A DNA stretch of 64,000 nt from Agarilytica rhodophyticola (lineage in GTDB: Bacteria; Pseudomonadota; Gammaproteobacteria; Pseudomonadales; Cellvibrionaceae): NCBI RefSeq assembly GCF_002157225.2, contig NZ_CP020038.1, forward strand, positions 4,432,501-4,496,500, read 5' to 3'. A program made the translations under genes and the position numbers. Shown piece after piece: positions 37,338 to 44,780 of this stretch. How positions within the stretch are numbered: position 1 is the first letter of the stretch; each line of letters starts with the position of its first letter. Below the pieces are notes generated by a model. The model made no database searches, was not told the DNA's origin, and saw nothing but the letters and a program-made list of their open reading frames with translations.

Positions 37338-38042
37338 ATGTCGAATCAAGTCTCTGCTACACCAGCACCAAAGTCCATGGCACGCGGCAGTGCAACACGA
37401 ACAGCTAACATGAATAAGCGCAGAGATTATATCCTCTCTTGCGCCGGTCACATTATCGCCAAAGAGGGTCTAGACGCTCTGACACTCAATAAATTAGCGG
37501 CGAAGGCCGACGTTACCATCCCCACCATACACAACCTTATCGGTAAAAAATCAGATATTTTTCAGCGTTTGGTGGATGAAATGATCACCAAAATAGAACA
37601 AGCACTCTCCGGCCCTGAAAACAACGGAGACCCGATCAACGCAGCAGAAACGTTTATCGATAACCTAATGGCATTATTCGCCGCTGACGAAGCACTATAC
37701 AAAGCTGCTTTTGTCGCCGGAGAACGCATCAACCTTTTCGATCACCAATCACCGCATGGTATATTTGCTCGCTCCTTAGAAGTTGCCACACACGTTTGCC
37801 AAGAAGCGATTCAACGAGGTGATTTGCAAGGATCAATAGAAGCAAGCGTTCTTGCTAGACAATTGTTTGACCATCAACGCCTTGCTAGGCACGACTGGGT
37901 GCACGGCTATATCAACCTTAACACCTATCGAAAACAAGTACTCACCAGTATGTTTATAACACTCGCCTCCGACGCCTCTAAAAGTTTACGTGTGCGCTTA
38001 ATCGAAAAAATCCAACAACTTAACAGCATTGTGGATGACTAA
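37338..38042 (+). CDS. TetR-family transcriptional regulator
   Basis: The 234-residue protein has an N-terminal TetR-type helix-turn-helix (about residues 28-75, LSCAGHIIAKEGLDALTLNK and DVTIPTIHNLIGKKSDIFQRL) followed by an all-helical ligand-binding domain. A GAGAGG sequence lies about 12 bp upstream of the ATG; an in-frame ATG at 37410 is a possible shorter start. Its divergent partner is the PhyH oxygenase gene, which it probably represses. Confidence 0.87.
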   Translation: MSNQVSATPAPKSMARGSATRTANMNKRRDYILSCAGHIIAKEGLDALTLNKLAAKADVTIPTIHNLIGKKSDIFQRLVDEMITKIEQALSGPENNGDPINAAETFIDNLMALFAADEALYKAAFVAGERINLFDHQSPHGIFARSLEVATHVCQEAIQRGDLQGSIEASVLARQLFDHQRLARHDWVHGYINLNTYRKQVLTSMFITLASDASKSLRVRLIEKIQQLNSIVDD

Positions 38043-38391
38043 AACACGCACCACACCTCCATTCCCTAACGGGCATATGTTTAAATTTAGAGGTGTGAAA
38101 ATGTAGAAGCATGAACATTTAATTTAGAAGTGCAACAAGGCGGTAAATATATCTAAAAATTTAAACTCAGGGTTTGAAGCCTAACACTGCGGCAACTGGA
38201 GCAAAGCGTAAGTTGTTCCGCTGGTGTTACCCTGTTAGCGCTGCTTGTCTCCGATAAATTTAAATAGCAACGCCATATCACTTTTGTCTTTAGATACATT
38301 AAAATGATTCATTAGAAGCTGCTTTTCTTGGCATTTTTAACATTTTTCCATCATAGCTAATAGCTGTCGATTTGCTTGCCTCGTTAAGCAT
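38043..38391. other. Intergenic region containing an attC-like element
   Basis: No gene is visible. The recognisable content is the attC-like inverted-repeat element at 38179-38241. Confidence 0.5.
38179..38241 (-). repeat. attC-like inverted-repeat element 1
   Basis: The element begins GCCTAAC on the plus strand and ends GTTAGCGC, with internal TGCGGCAACT and AGTTGTTCCGC that can fold back with a bulge. This resembles an integron attC site read on the minus strand, where it ends CAGTGTTAGGC. It lies about 150 bp after the end of the GFA gene. One core base departs from the attC consensus. Confidence 0.5.
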
Positions 38392-38808
38392 CTAGCCTCC
38401 CATCCCTGGCGGTAGCTTGTCAAATTTTGGCAGCCCTCCAGGGAAGACAGCCCATGATGGTGCTGAGGACGCATAAATTGACATTTTTGGGGTGAACTTA
38501 TTGTCCTTTAATGAAGTTGCTGACACTGAATAAAAATTACCTGCAGTTACTTCGGCGCATAAAACAGTGCTACACATACCACAGAAGTGATAATTTACCT
38601 CTTTTCCTGAACTACCAACACGCGTGTAAACCAATGGTGTGCCTTTTGTAAATTTAAAATTATCTCTTGGCACCCAAAGCCCAAACCATTTGTCTGAACC
38701 GGTGAGCGCCTGACACTCTTTACAATAGCAAAAAATAGAATTTATCGGATCGTTATCAAAGCGAAATTCAATGTCGCCACAACTACAATTTCCAATATAT
38801 TTTTCCAT
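38392..38808 (-). CDS. GFA/Mss4-like zinc-binding family protein
   Basis: The 138-residue protein carries the Cys ligands of the GFA family: CSCG near the start, CYCKEC at about 28-33 and CGMC at about 76-79. The family is named after glutathione-dependent formaldehyde-activating enzyme, but most members have no proven activity, so the name is not evidence of a formaldehyde role. It is the first of a series of small minus-strand genes separated by attC-like elements. Confidence 0.87.
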   Translation of the reverse strand: MEKYIGNCSCGDIEFRFDNDPINSIFCYCKECQALTGSDKWFGLWVPRDNFKFTKGTPLVYTRVGSSGKEVNYHFCGMCSTVLCAEVTAGNFYSVSATSLKDNKFTPKMSIYASSAPSWAVFPGGLPKFDKLPPGMGG

Positions 38809-38829
38809 GTTATCTCCGATCTAGTTGAT

Positions 38830-38877
38830 GCCCAACACTATACTTTGTTCCCGCTTATACTTTGAACCCGCTTAGGC
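38830..38877 (-). repeat. attC-like inverted-repeat element 2
   Basis: The plus strand begins GCCCAAC and ends GCTTAGGC, with inner TACTTTGTTCCCGC and TTTGAACCCGC segments. The first core box fits the attC consensus. It overlaps the stop codon of the gene at 38872-39357, as attC sites often do. Confidence 0.5.
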
Positions 38878-39357
38878 ATTTTTAACTTTATACCTATATA
38901 TTAACCAAAACACTATGTTGCATATTGTAAGGGTAACTATTGATGGCAATATAGCAGCATTACCTATACTTCCCCCAAAATATATGCTCCATACTACCTT
39001 AAGCAAGGTACCAATATTTAAAACGATGGCACCATAAAGTAAGCTACGCTTCCAAAACGAAAGCGCGAGAAGAAAAAGAAATAGAATTACTAAAAATGCC
39101 AATAATACTTTTTGCCATAGTATGCCTTGAGTGAGAAACTCGCGCTCCCAAGATAGATACTCGAGTACTTTCTGTGAAGGCTCCTCAGGTGCAGGAAACC
39201 AAAATAATGTGGTTGGAAAGATGAAAAGCACCAATAACAAATAGCTTAGCTTTTGTTTGTATGCAAAATAGCAAAACGGAAAAATAAATAATGGGCGGAC
39301 ATACCAACTCAGAATACTATGATGTCTCTCCCAAACCCATTCTAAAAATATTTCCAT
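38872..39357 (-). CDS. Small integral membrane protein of unknown function
   Basis: The 161-residue product has about four to five hydrophobic segments (for example PLFIFPFCYFAY, LLLVLFIFPTTLFW, VLLAFLVILFLFLLALSFW, LTICNIVFWLIY). No family was recognised. It lies in the cassette-like region with attC-like DNA at its 3' end, so it may be a captured single-gene unit. Confidence 0.65.
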   Translation of the reverse strand: MEIFLEWVWERHHSILSWYVRPLFIFPFCYFAYKQKLSYLLLVLFIFPTTLFWFPAPEEPSQKVLEYLSWEREFLTQGILWQKVLLAFLVILFLFLLALSFWKRSLLYGAIVLNIGTLLKVVWSIYFGGSIGNAAILPSIVTLTICNIVFWLIYRYKVKNA

Positions 39358-39428
39358 TACAATATATACTCAATATTCATATCGTAGTACTTCGTTGAGT
39401 TTGAGGCCCGCGCCATTGATTGTTAGCT

Positions 39429-39878
39429 CTAGCGCCGCCTATTTTCTTTGCTAAGATCTTTGATGTTAGGAGCATTAGCAACAAGCTTTTTACCTAAGGC
39501 ATAGGGCAATCCAATGAATAGAGTTGCGCTACTATCCCAACATACAATTTCAAACAGGGAATCTTGGAGTTGTTTTTCTGGCTTCCCTACCCAGAACTCA
39601 GGGTTTCCATCGGCAAATGGTTTGTCTGTAGTAAATGGTTCTGTACCTTTTGGAAAAGCTGAAATAACAGACCATACAAACTGATAGTCAAACGCCTTAA
39701 GCTTTTCAGATAGCGTTTCACCACGCACCCATGAGGGGTCATCCAGCTCTGGCCAAGCTCCCTCGATATCAGAAATATGCCAATCATAATTTTTAAGATC
39801 AATTTCAAGCCAATGAGCTACATCATTCATGCTCGTATAAAAAACAACCTCTGGTGTATTTTCCTGTATGTAGTTCAT
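39429..39878 (-). CDS. Hypothetical protein, cytoplasmic, about 149 residues
   Basis: The frame is open to 39926 from a TTG, but the ATG at 39878 (MNYIQENTPEVVFY) is the more likely start. The product is acidic and Trp-rich, has no signal or membrane segment and matches no family I recognise. On the minus strand, GGCGTTAGG upstream (about 40012-40020) looks like the end of an attC-type element, which would make this another captured single-gene unit. Confidence 0.6.
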   Translation of the reverse strand: MNYIQENTPEVVFYTSMNDVAHWLEIDLKNYDWHISDIEGAWPELDDPSWVRGETLSEKLKAFDYQFVWSVISAFPKGTEPFTTDKPFADGNPEFWVGKPEKQLQDSLFEIVCWDSSATLFIGLPYALGKKLVANAPNIKDLSKENRRR

Positions 39879-40199
39879 GGCCTTTTTTGGGGTATTACTG
39901 TCCAAACAAAAGACGAGCGGTAGCAAGTTTAGACAACGTTTGCTGCAGGTGATTTTTAATATGCATGTTATACATCGTTCTACCTTACAAAGTGGTTTCC
40001 ATTTTTTCCTAACGCCGGCTCGGTTATAGTGTATCTATGACCATCAAACCATATATTAGTTTTAAATTTTATTACCTGAAGCTCAGTAGTATTTTCAAGC
40101 CACAACATTGGTTTTGTAACTATCAATCTGGCGGCTAAATATTACTTCACCTGTTTCTCTAGCCTGAATTGTAAGGGAATTACGGTGTTATGCGGACTC

Positions 40200-40478
40200 T
40201 CAACCTAACCACCAGTATACTAACCAACCTAGTGCCGGCAGCACCGCTAGCTGAGAGTACAACGACTTAGATTTTAGTAGGGCAACGCCAGCGATTAATA
40301 ACGATATACCTATTGGAGCTGTCATATAAGCCCCAAGGATAGCCCAACCTTCACAGTCCGAGGAATCCTTTGGGCACGAGAAAATATTGCTCAAAGACCA
40401 AAGCGCGGCAATAAGAAATAAGCTCCCTATAACACACTCAGCGAATCCCACGATTGTTTTGACTACTTTTCCTTCCAT
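40200..40478 (-). CDS. Small membrane protein, 92 residues
   Basis: The product has three hydrophobic segments (about 8-30, 47-65 and 74-91) and a short CPKDSSDC loop whose two Cys could pair. No family was recognised. It is a single-gene unit in the cassette-like region; the DNA at both ends (GCATAACACC after the stop, GGTGTTACGCC before the start, on the coding strand) resembles attC boundary sequence. Confidence 0.6.
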   Translation of the reverse strand: MEGKVVKTIVGFAECVIGSLFLIAALWSLSNIFSCPKDSSDCEGWAILGAYMTAPIGISLLIAGVALLKSKSLYSQLAVLPALGWLVYWWLG

Positions 40479-41134
40479 TCAGTCCTTAGGCGTAACACCA
40501 ACAGCAAAAGTGGTCGTTATCAGGTTCAGCACCGAAGGTGCACCTTTGACCTACTCTATCGATTGTATGAATCGAGGTTTAAGATAATACTTCACTCTAA
40601 TAGCACCACTAATCTTTAGTTTTCGTTAACAATTATATTAGCTGTTGTATTTTGACGCCAAAAATAGAACTACTGACATTACAGAGTGATATGCAGCTTA
40701 TGTTTTTGCAAGATAAGCATAATGAGATCCAGCACAATTGATCTCTGTTCCATCTTAATTAATAAATTCAGCATATTCCATAATAAAATAGGACGTCTTT
40801 GTATAGCAAGCCATTACTGCATTGACATTCGGATAAAACATAGTTAACTATATAAGCAATATATTTCGATTGTAAAACTTCCATTGGCTATGCATTTCCA
40901 GTAACGCCTAAATTAGGTATGCCTTTGTAATTTATTTATTTTCCTCGATTATTAGCGGGACAGAAATAAAGAGTACTCACCAGTACAAGGCCATCATAGG
41001 AAGGATGCCGACGCAGAGCTTACAAGGTAGGACGAATTGTTAAATCTTGCCTTTTTTCCTCTAGATGCATTATCTAGAGGTATCACTATTTTGTGGGGAA
41101 TTCACCGCTTACGATGTAACGCCTTGTTATGCCA
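40479..41134. other. 656-bp non-coding region with a dispersed repeat
   Basis: No minus- or plus-strand gene is credible here. It contains a dispersed repeat copy (40949-41027) and two TTGTTA boxes (41037, 41124) of the kind found at cassette boundaries. Confidence 0.5.
40949..41027 (-). repeat. Dispersed intergenic repeat, copy 1
   Basis: Read on the minus strand, about 79 bp align with 54613-54691, sharing CTTGTA, CGTCGGC, GTACTCTTTATTT and CCCGCTAATAA blocks. Several single-base differences show the copies are not recent. Confidence 0.7.
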
Positions 41135-41800
41135 TCAGCTCTTTCGTATGAACGATGGAATATGTGAAATTGGTAGTTTTTCAATGCGAGCATCTTTCTT
41201 CGAAAAAAACTCGTCTACAGCCATCGTCTCTCCGGCAACTGTTGCATAGTCATCGAAGACAACAAGACCGCCACTCACCACCTTTTCAAATAGTTGTTCA
41301 AGAATAACAACCGATGGCTTATAGACATCCACATCAATGTGTAGAAGTGCTATTTTTAACTCTGGATGATTTGAAACGTAATCAGGAATTGTATTCTCAA
41401 TATCACCTTGAATAAGTTCATAATTATCAAAACCCTTTCGCAACAATACTCTCTTTAATTCATCGGCAGATATTCCTTCCCCTGCCGAACCTTCAAACCT
41501 TTCCACAAATGCCTGATCAACTGTATTTTCCTGAACCGGAAATTTACCGAAAGCATCGAACCCTATGATTTTTCTACTATACGGGCTTTCTAATATTTCC
41601 CTGTATGTGCAAAACCTTATGAAAGATGCTCCCTTGAAGACTCCACACTCTACAATGTGACCTGGTAGGTTAACTATTGACTTGTACAGCTCATATTGTG
41701 CGAGCACTTTTGGAAGTCTTGTTAAATGACTCGTAATGTAAAAGCCATTTTCGTAATCCCATTGTTGATCAACGTCAAAACCGAATAATTTTTCATTCAT
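41135..41800 (-). CDS. TylF/MycF-type O-methyltransferase
   Basis: The 221-residue protein matches the macrocin O-methyltransferase (TylF) group of SAM-dependent enzymes: GHIVECGVFKGASF as the SAM loop, GFDAFGKFP, LLHIDVDVYKPS as the metal-binding region and VVFDDYAT. Such enzymes methylate sugar hydroxyls in natural products or surface glycans. It overlaps the stop of a tiny membrane-protein gene by 4 bp. GGCATAACAAGGCGTTAC directly after its stop codon resembles the start of an attC site. Confidence 0.85.
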   Translation of the reverse strand: MNEKLFGFDVDQQWDYENGFYITSHLTRLPKVLAQYELYKSIVNLPGHIVECGVFKGASFIRFCTYREILESPYSRKIIGFDAFGKFPVQENTVDQAFVERFEGSAGEGISADELKRVLLRKGFDNYELIQGDIENTIPDYVSNHPELKIALLHIDVDVYKPSVVILEQLFEKVVSGGLVVFDDYATVAGETMAVDEFFSKKDARIEKLPISHIPSFIRKS

Positions 41801-42051
41801 GTTTGTCTCCGATTTCTTATAAGCATAATGCCGCCATTTGCGGTAACTCTCCCCAGCTCAGCTTGCTGAACAAGCAAGATGGTTTTGGTATGTGTTTTGT
41901 CACACATGATACTTATTATAGCTACTATAATGCTAAGTATTAAACAGATTGCGGTTATATAATCTATAGATAGGACGATGCCTAATAATGATGCCGTTAT
42001 CGAGCTCATGATGATCATAACGCCTTTCGTTATTGGTTTGCCTTGATCCAT
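41797..42051 (-). CDS. Small two-helix membrane protein, 84 residues
   Basis: Two adjacent hydrophobic stretches (about 10-28 and 30-47) are followed by a basic tail. No family was recognised. Its stop codon overlaps the start of the TylF-type gene by 4 bp, indicating translational coupling. CTAACAATGTAGTCC upstream resembles a cassette boundary. Confidence 0.5.
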   Translation of the reverse strand: MDQGKPITKGVMIIMSSITASLLGIVLSIDYITAICLILSIIVAIISIMCDKTHTKTILLVQQAELGRVTANGGIMLIRNRRQT

Positions 42052-42229
42052 GATTTATACAATCAGTCGCCGAGTTAGCGGTGGGCTGGACTACATTGTT
42101 AGAACTTTTATTTAATTTACGAATTGCTTCGAATTTTTCAGTAACCAGCACAAAAAGTTAATTTATTTTCTCTAATTAAATACGAAAACCAGTAACAGGA
42201 AAGCTGTAGGATTGATGACCTTATTATAT

Positions 42230-42640
42230 TCATTTGTTAATTAGGATTATTAGCTGAGCCCACATTATTAGTACAATTAAGTAAGATGCTAAAAAAGCAT
42301 AAAACCTATGTTTTGGATAATTGTATGTAACGTGAATAACAGAATGAACTGTACGTAAAACTACAAAACACCATGCCAAAGTAACAATAATTGGACTACT
42401 AATATTTAATGCAACCAGTAAAACACCCAAAGTATAAAATAAAATTGGCACTTCTAAGAGGTTGCTAAAATTATTACTTAACTTTATAACATATTCAGGT
42501 GGCGTATACCCTGATAACAACTGGTAATATCGAGGATCAACTTGTCTTCTTTTAACACTGACTAGTCGAGACACCCCCACACTAAAACCAACTACAGAGG
42601 TTAGAACAATCAGAGCAAACATAGGGTAAATAATATTCAT
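42230..42640 (-). CDS. MAPEG-family membrane protein
   Basis: The 136-residue protein has four membrane helices and the MAPEG landmarks NNFSNLLEVPILFY and RTVHSVIHVTYNYPKHR. Eukaryotic relatives act on eicosanoids and glutathione; the bacterial function is usually unknown. It diverges from a TetR-type gene with a palindrome between them, so it is probably that regulator's target. Confidence 0.85.
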   Translation of the reverse strand: MNIIYPMFALIVLTSVVGFSVGVSRLVSVKRRQVDPRYYQLLSGYTPPEYVIKLSNNFSNLLEVPILFYTLGVLLVALNISSPIIVTLAWCFVVLRTVHSVIHVTYNYPKHRFYAFLASYLIVLIMWAQLIILINK

Positions 42641-42686
42641 ATTTAAGTTTCCTTATCAAAGATGAGACTTCATCTTAGAGCGGATT

Positions 42687-42712
42687 TTATATATGATAAA
42701 GATCATATATAA
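42687..42712. promoter_or_regulatory. Perfect inverted repeat between MAPEG and TetR genes
   Basis: TTATATATGAT and ATCATATATAA are perfect 11-bp arms around AAAG. The position, 21 bp before the TetR ATG, suits an autoregulatory operator. Confidence 0.7.
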
Positions 42713-42732
42713 ATATATTAGGATTCTGCCTT

Positions 42733-43308
42733 ATGCCCTATACAAAAGCACACAAGAATAAAATTCGTGAAAGAATCCTTGCTAACGCCTTCAGATTATT
42801 TGCGATAAAAGGTTTCGAAGGCGTTACAATCGACGACCTAATGAGCGAGTGTGGGCTTACAAGAGGTGGTTTTTATGCTCATTTCACTAGCAAAGCGCAA
42901 CTTTATCGCGAAGCATTAGAATTCGCTGCTAGTAGTACTAAACTTGCTAACCTTAAGCCAGATAACATGCCTGAAAAACAATGGTTATGTTTGCTATTAA
43001 ACGAATACCTAAGTGTAGAGCACGTGGAAGGAAAGAATTCTTGCCCGTTAGCATTCTTAGCTACAGACATCAATATAAAGAATAGCGAGGCAAATATCGC
43101 CTACGCCGACACTTACCATGGCATGAATACAGCAATTATGCATTATGCGAAAAGTTACACTGACTGTGACGAACAAGATATTTTGTCGGTAACAGCAATG
43201 ATTATTGGAGCAGTAGCGATAGCTAGAACACTTCAGGATCAAGATGCGATTGAGAGTTTATTAACAGCATGCCGACGAGAGGCAGGGATAAAACTTGGAG
43301 GAATATAA
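42733..43308 (+). CDS. TetR/AcrR-family transcriptional regulator
   Basis: The 191-residue protein has the typical N-terminal helix-turn-helix (residues about 10-55: RERILANAFRLFAIKGFEGV and LTRGGFYAHFTSKAQLYREA). It is the only clear plus-strand gene in the 38-44 kb cassette-like stretch. It diverges from the MAPEG gene and probably represses both from the palindrome between them. Confidence 0.88.
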   Translation: MPYTKAHKNKIRERILANAFRLFAIKGFEGVTIDDLMSECGLTRGGFYAHFTSKAQLYREALEFAASSTKLANLKPDNMPEKQWLCLLLNEYLSVEHVEGKNSCPLAFLATDINIKNSEANIAYADTYHGMNTAIMHYAKSYTDCDEQDILSVTAMIIGAVAIARTLQDQDAIESLLTACRREAGIKLGGI

Positions 43309-43310
43309 AG

Positions 43311-43375
43311 TCGCTCTGTGGTAATTTTGGAGTGTAATGGAGAAATTGTGCGGACAATAATAATCCCGTTAATTA
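43311..43375 (-). repeat. attC-like element B
   Basis: This sequence aligns over about 45 bases with element A at 44031-44090 (shared TTTGGAG and AAATTGT blocks). Together they flank the single gene at 43597-43992. Confidence 0.45.
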
Positions 43376-43596
43376 AAGTTATATCAACATCCCTTGACCA
43401 CACATAGAAAGCTTAAAGTTGCTTGAATTCTCTAAACGAAATGACTCTTCTGGTAAAGTATAGAACTCTTTTGGAAGTATTTTAATCTCCCTCTCTTAAT
43501 GTTTGATTCGTGACTAAAGTTACTGCCCGACGAAACACGTAGTGTTGAGTTCGCAACATCGCCAAAAAAAGCAATGGGTGATGTTTAAACAGCTTA

Positions 43597-43992
43597 TTAA
43601 GCATTATTTTCACTACGTAACACCAACTTTAACGCTACAAGAGTCACTATAAGATAAATCACTGTGGCTACGTGTTTATAAACGACTACACTCGGTGCCC
43701 CTGCTTGATAAGCAAGCCAAGCATCAGTTATTGGCATAACCGTACCAAAAAGTGAAATCCATACCAATAATTTGTATTGTTTTTTGAAAAGCAGAAAGCC
43801 GACAACTAATGCGACGAATAAAGTTCTTGAAGCATATATAACGATCCAATCTGAATCGCTGGCAGAAAAAAGCTCAGTGCCTCTGAGTTCTGAAAATGCT
43901 ACTGGATCGAAGAATGCGTAAATAGCATATACGCCTTGAAGCACAGCCATAAGAAAAACAAGCACATTAACTATAATTTTTATTTTCATCAT
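43597..43992 (-). CDS. Four-helix small membrane protein (DUF4267/DUF4345-like)
   Basis: The 131-residue product has four hydrophobic segments and an AFFDPVAFSELRG stretch after the first, a layout seen in small DUF4267/DUF4345-type membrane proteins. The function is unknown. It is bounded by two related attC-like elements (44031-44090 upstream, 43311-43375 downstream), the clearest single-gene cassette in the region. Confidence 0.65.
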   Translation of the reverse strand: MMKIKIIVNVLVFLMAVLQGVYAIYAFFDPVAFSELRGTELFSASDSDWIVIYASRTLFVALVVGFLLFKKQYKLLVWISLFGTVMPITDAWLAYQAGAPSVVVYKHVATVIYLIVTLVALKLVLRSENNA

Positions 43993-44780
43993 CTATGAAC
44001 TCTTTTTTGAAATTACACATTCTTAATACTGCGTTCTACGGCAAATTTGGAGCGCAGTGAAAAAATTGTCCGACAGCCGCGCCTTGTTAGAAAAATACGC
44101 CGTAATACCTGAGCTACTACCCACAACACTTTCTAGGACGGATTCTTTATATATCTCGCCACGTTACATTTGTGATTATACTACCATCAATAATCCTACC
44201 GAGAATGTTTGCGAGTACATCGACTTTTCTGAGCGTAGATTTATGATGTGCTTCCATCAAATTTACCAGCCTTAGGAGGCCAATGTATTTATTACCAAAA
44301 ATTGCTACTAGGGTTCTAGAAAGATAGCGTTTGTCCGATTCGTCAAGTTAGACGGTTCAATATGCGATACCTGTTTTCAAATACAAGAAAACCATAATTG
44401 ATATCTCGTATACTTCAGTGTATCCAATCGTAGCTTGTGTGCTTTGCTCCCATTTTCTTTAGCTCAGACAGCATGATTTTCCTTCTCTTCTAATAGTAGA
44501 CAGTAGATTAGTCGGAATTTCCGTTTATTTCACTTATTCACAACAGCTTCCCGAAGAATGTTGTTGACAAAACTCTAACAGGTTCAAGAAGTCACAACAA
44601 TACACTTAAGTAACTTTTCTAAGCAACTTCTACCGGCAAAAAGCAGGCCCCAGTGATTAAAGGGCCCTAAATTGGTAAAACACCTAAAAGCTGCTATGGC
44701 TGTCTATAGGCACAGTTGTCAAAGGATTGACATCATGATGAACTGCCTATAATTCTATTAGTGCCTCGATAATCTAGTAA
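43993..44780. other. About 790 bp without a credible gene
   Basis: Apart from attC-like element A near the left end, nothing was recognised. A 72-codon plus-strand frame at 44057 starts inside the attC-like element and is not believed to be a gene. Confidence 0.45.
44031..44090 (-). repeat. attC-like element A
   Basis: On the minus strand this reads CTAACAAGGCGCGGCTGTCGG, then a central CACTGCGCTCC, then AAATTTGCCG, so CGGACAATTT can fold on AAATTTGCCG with a bulge. This matches the general form of integron attC sites. Confidence 0.55.

Noticed and set aside
38392-38808. GFA protein as part of the formaldehyde pathway
   Set aside because: It is 21 kb from the P450 operon, in a different context, and most GFA proteins lack that activity.
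44057-44275. 72-codon plus-strand frame
   Set aside because: It starts inside an attC-like element, lacks a ribosome binding site and resembles no protein.
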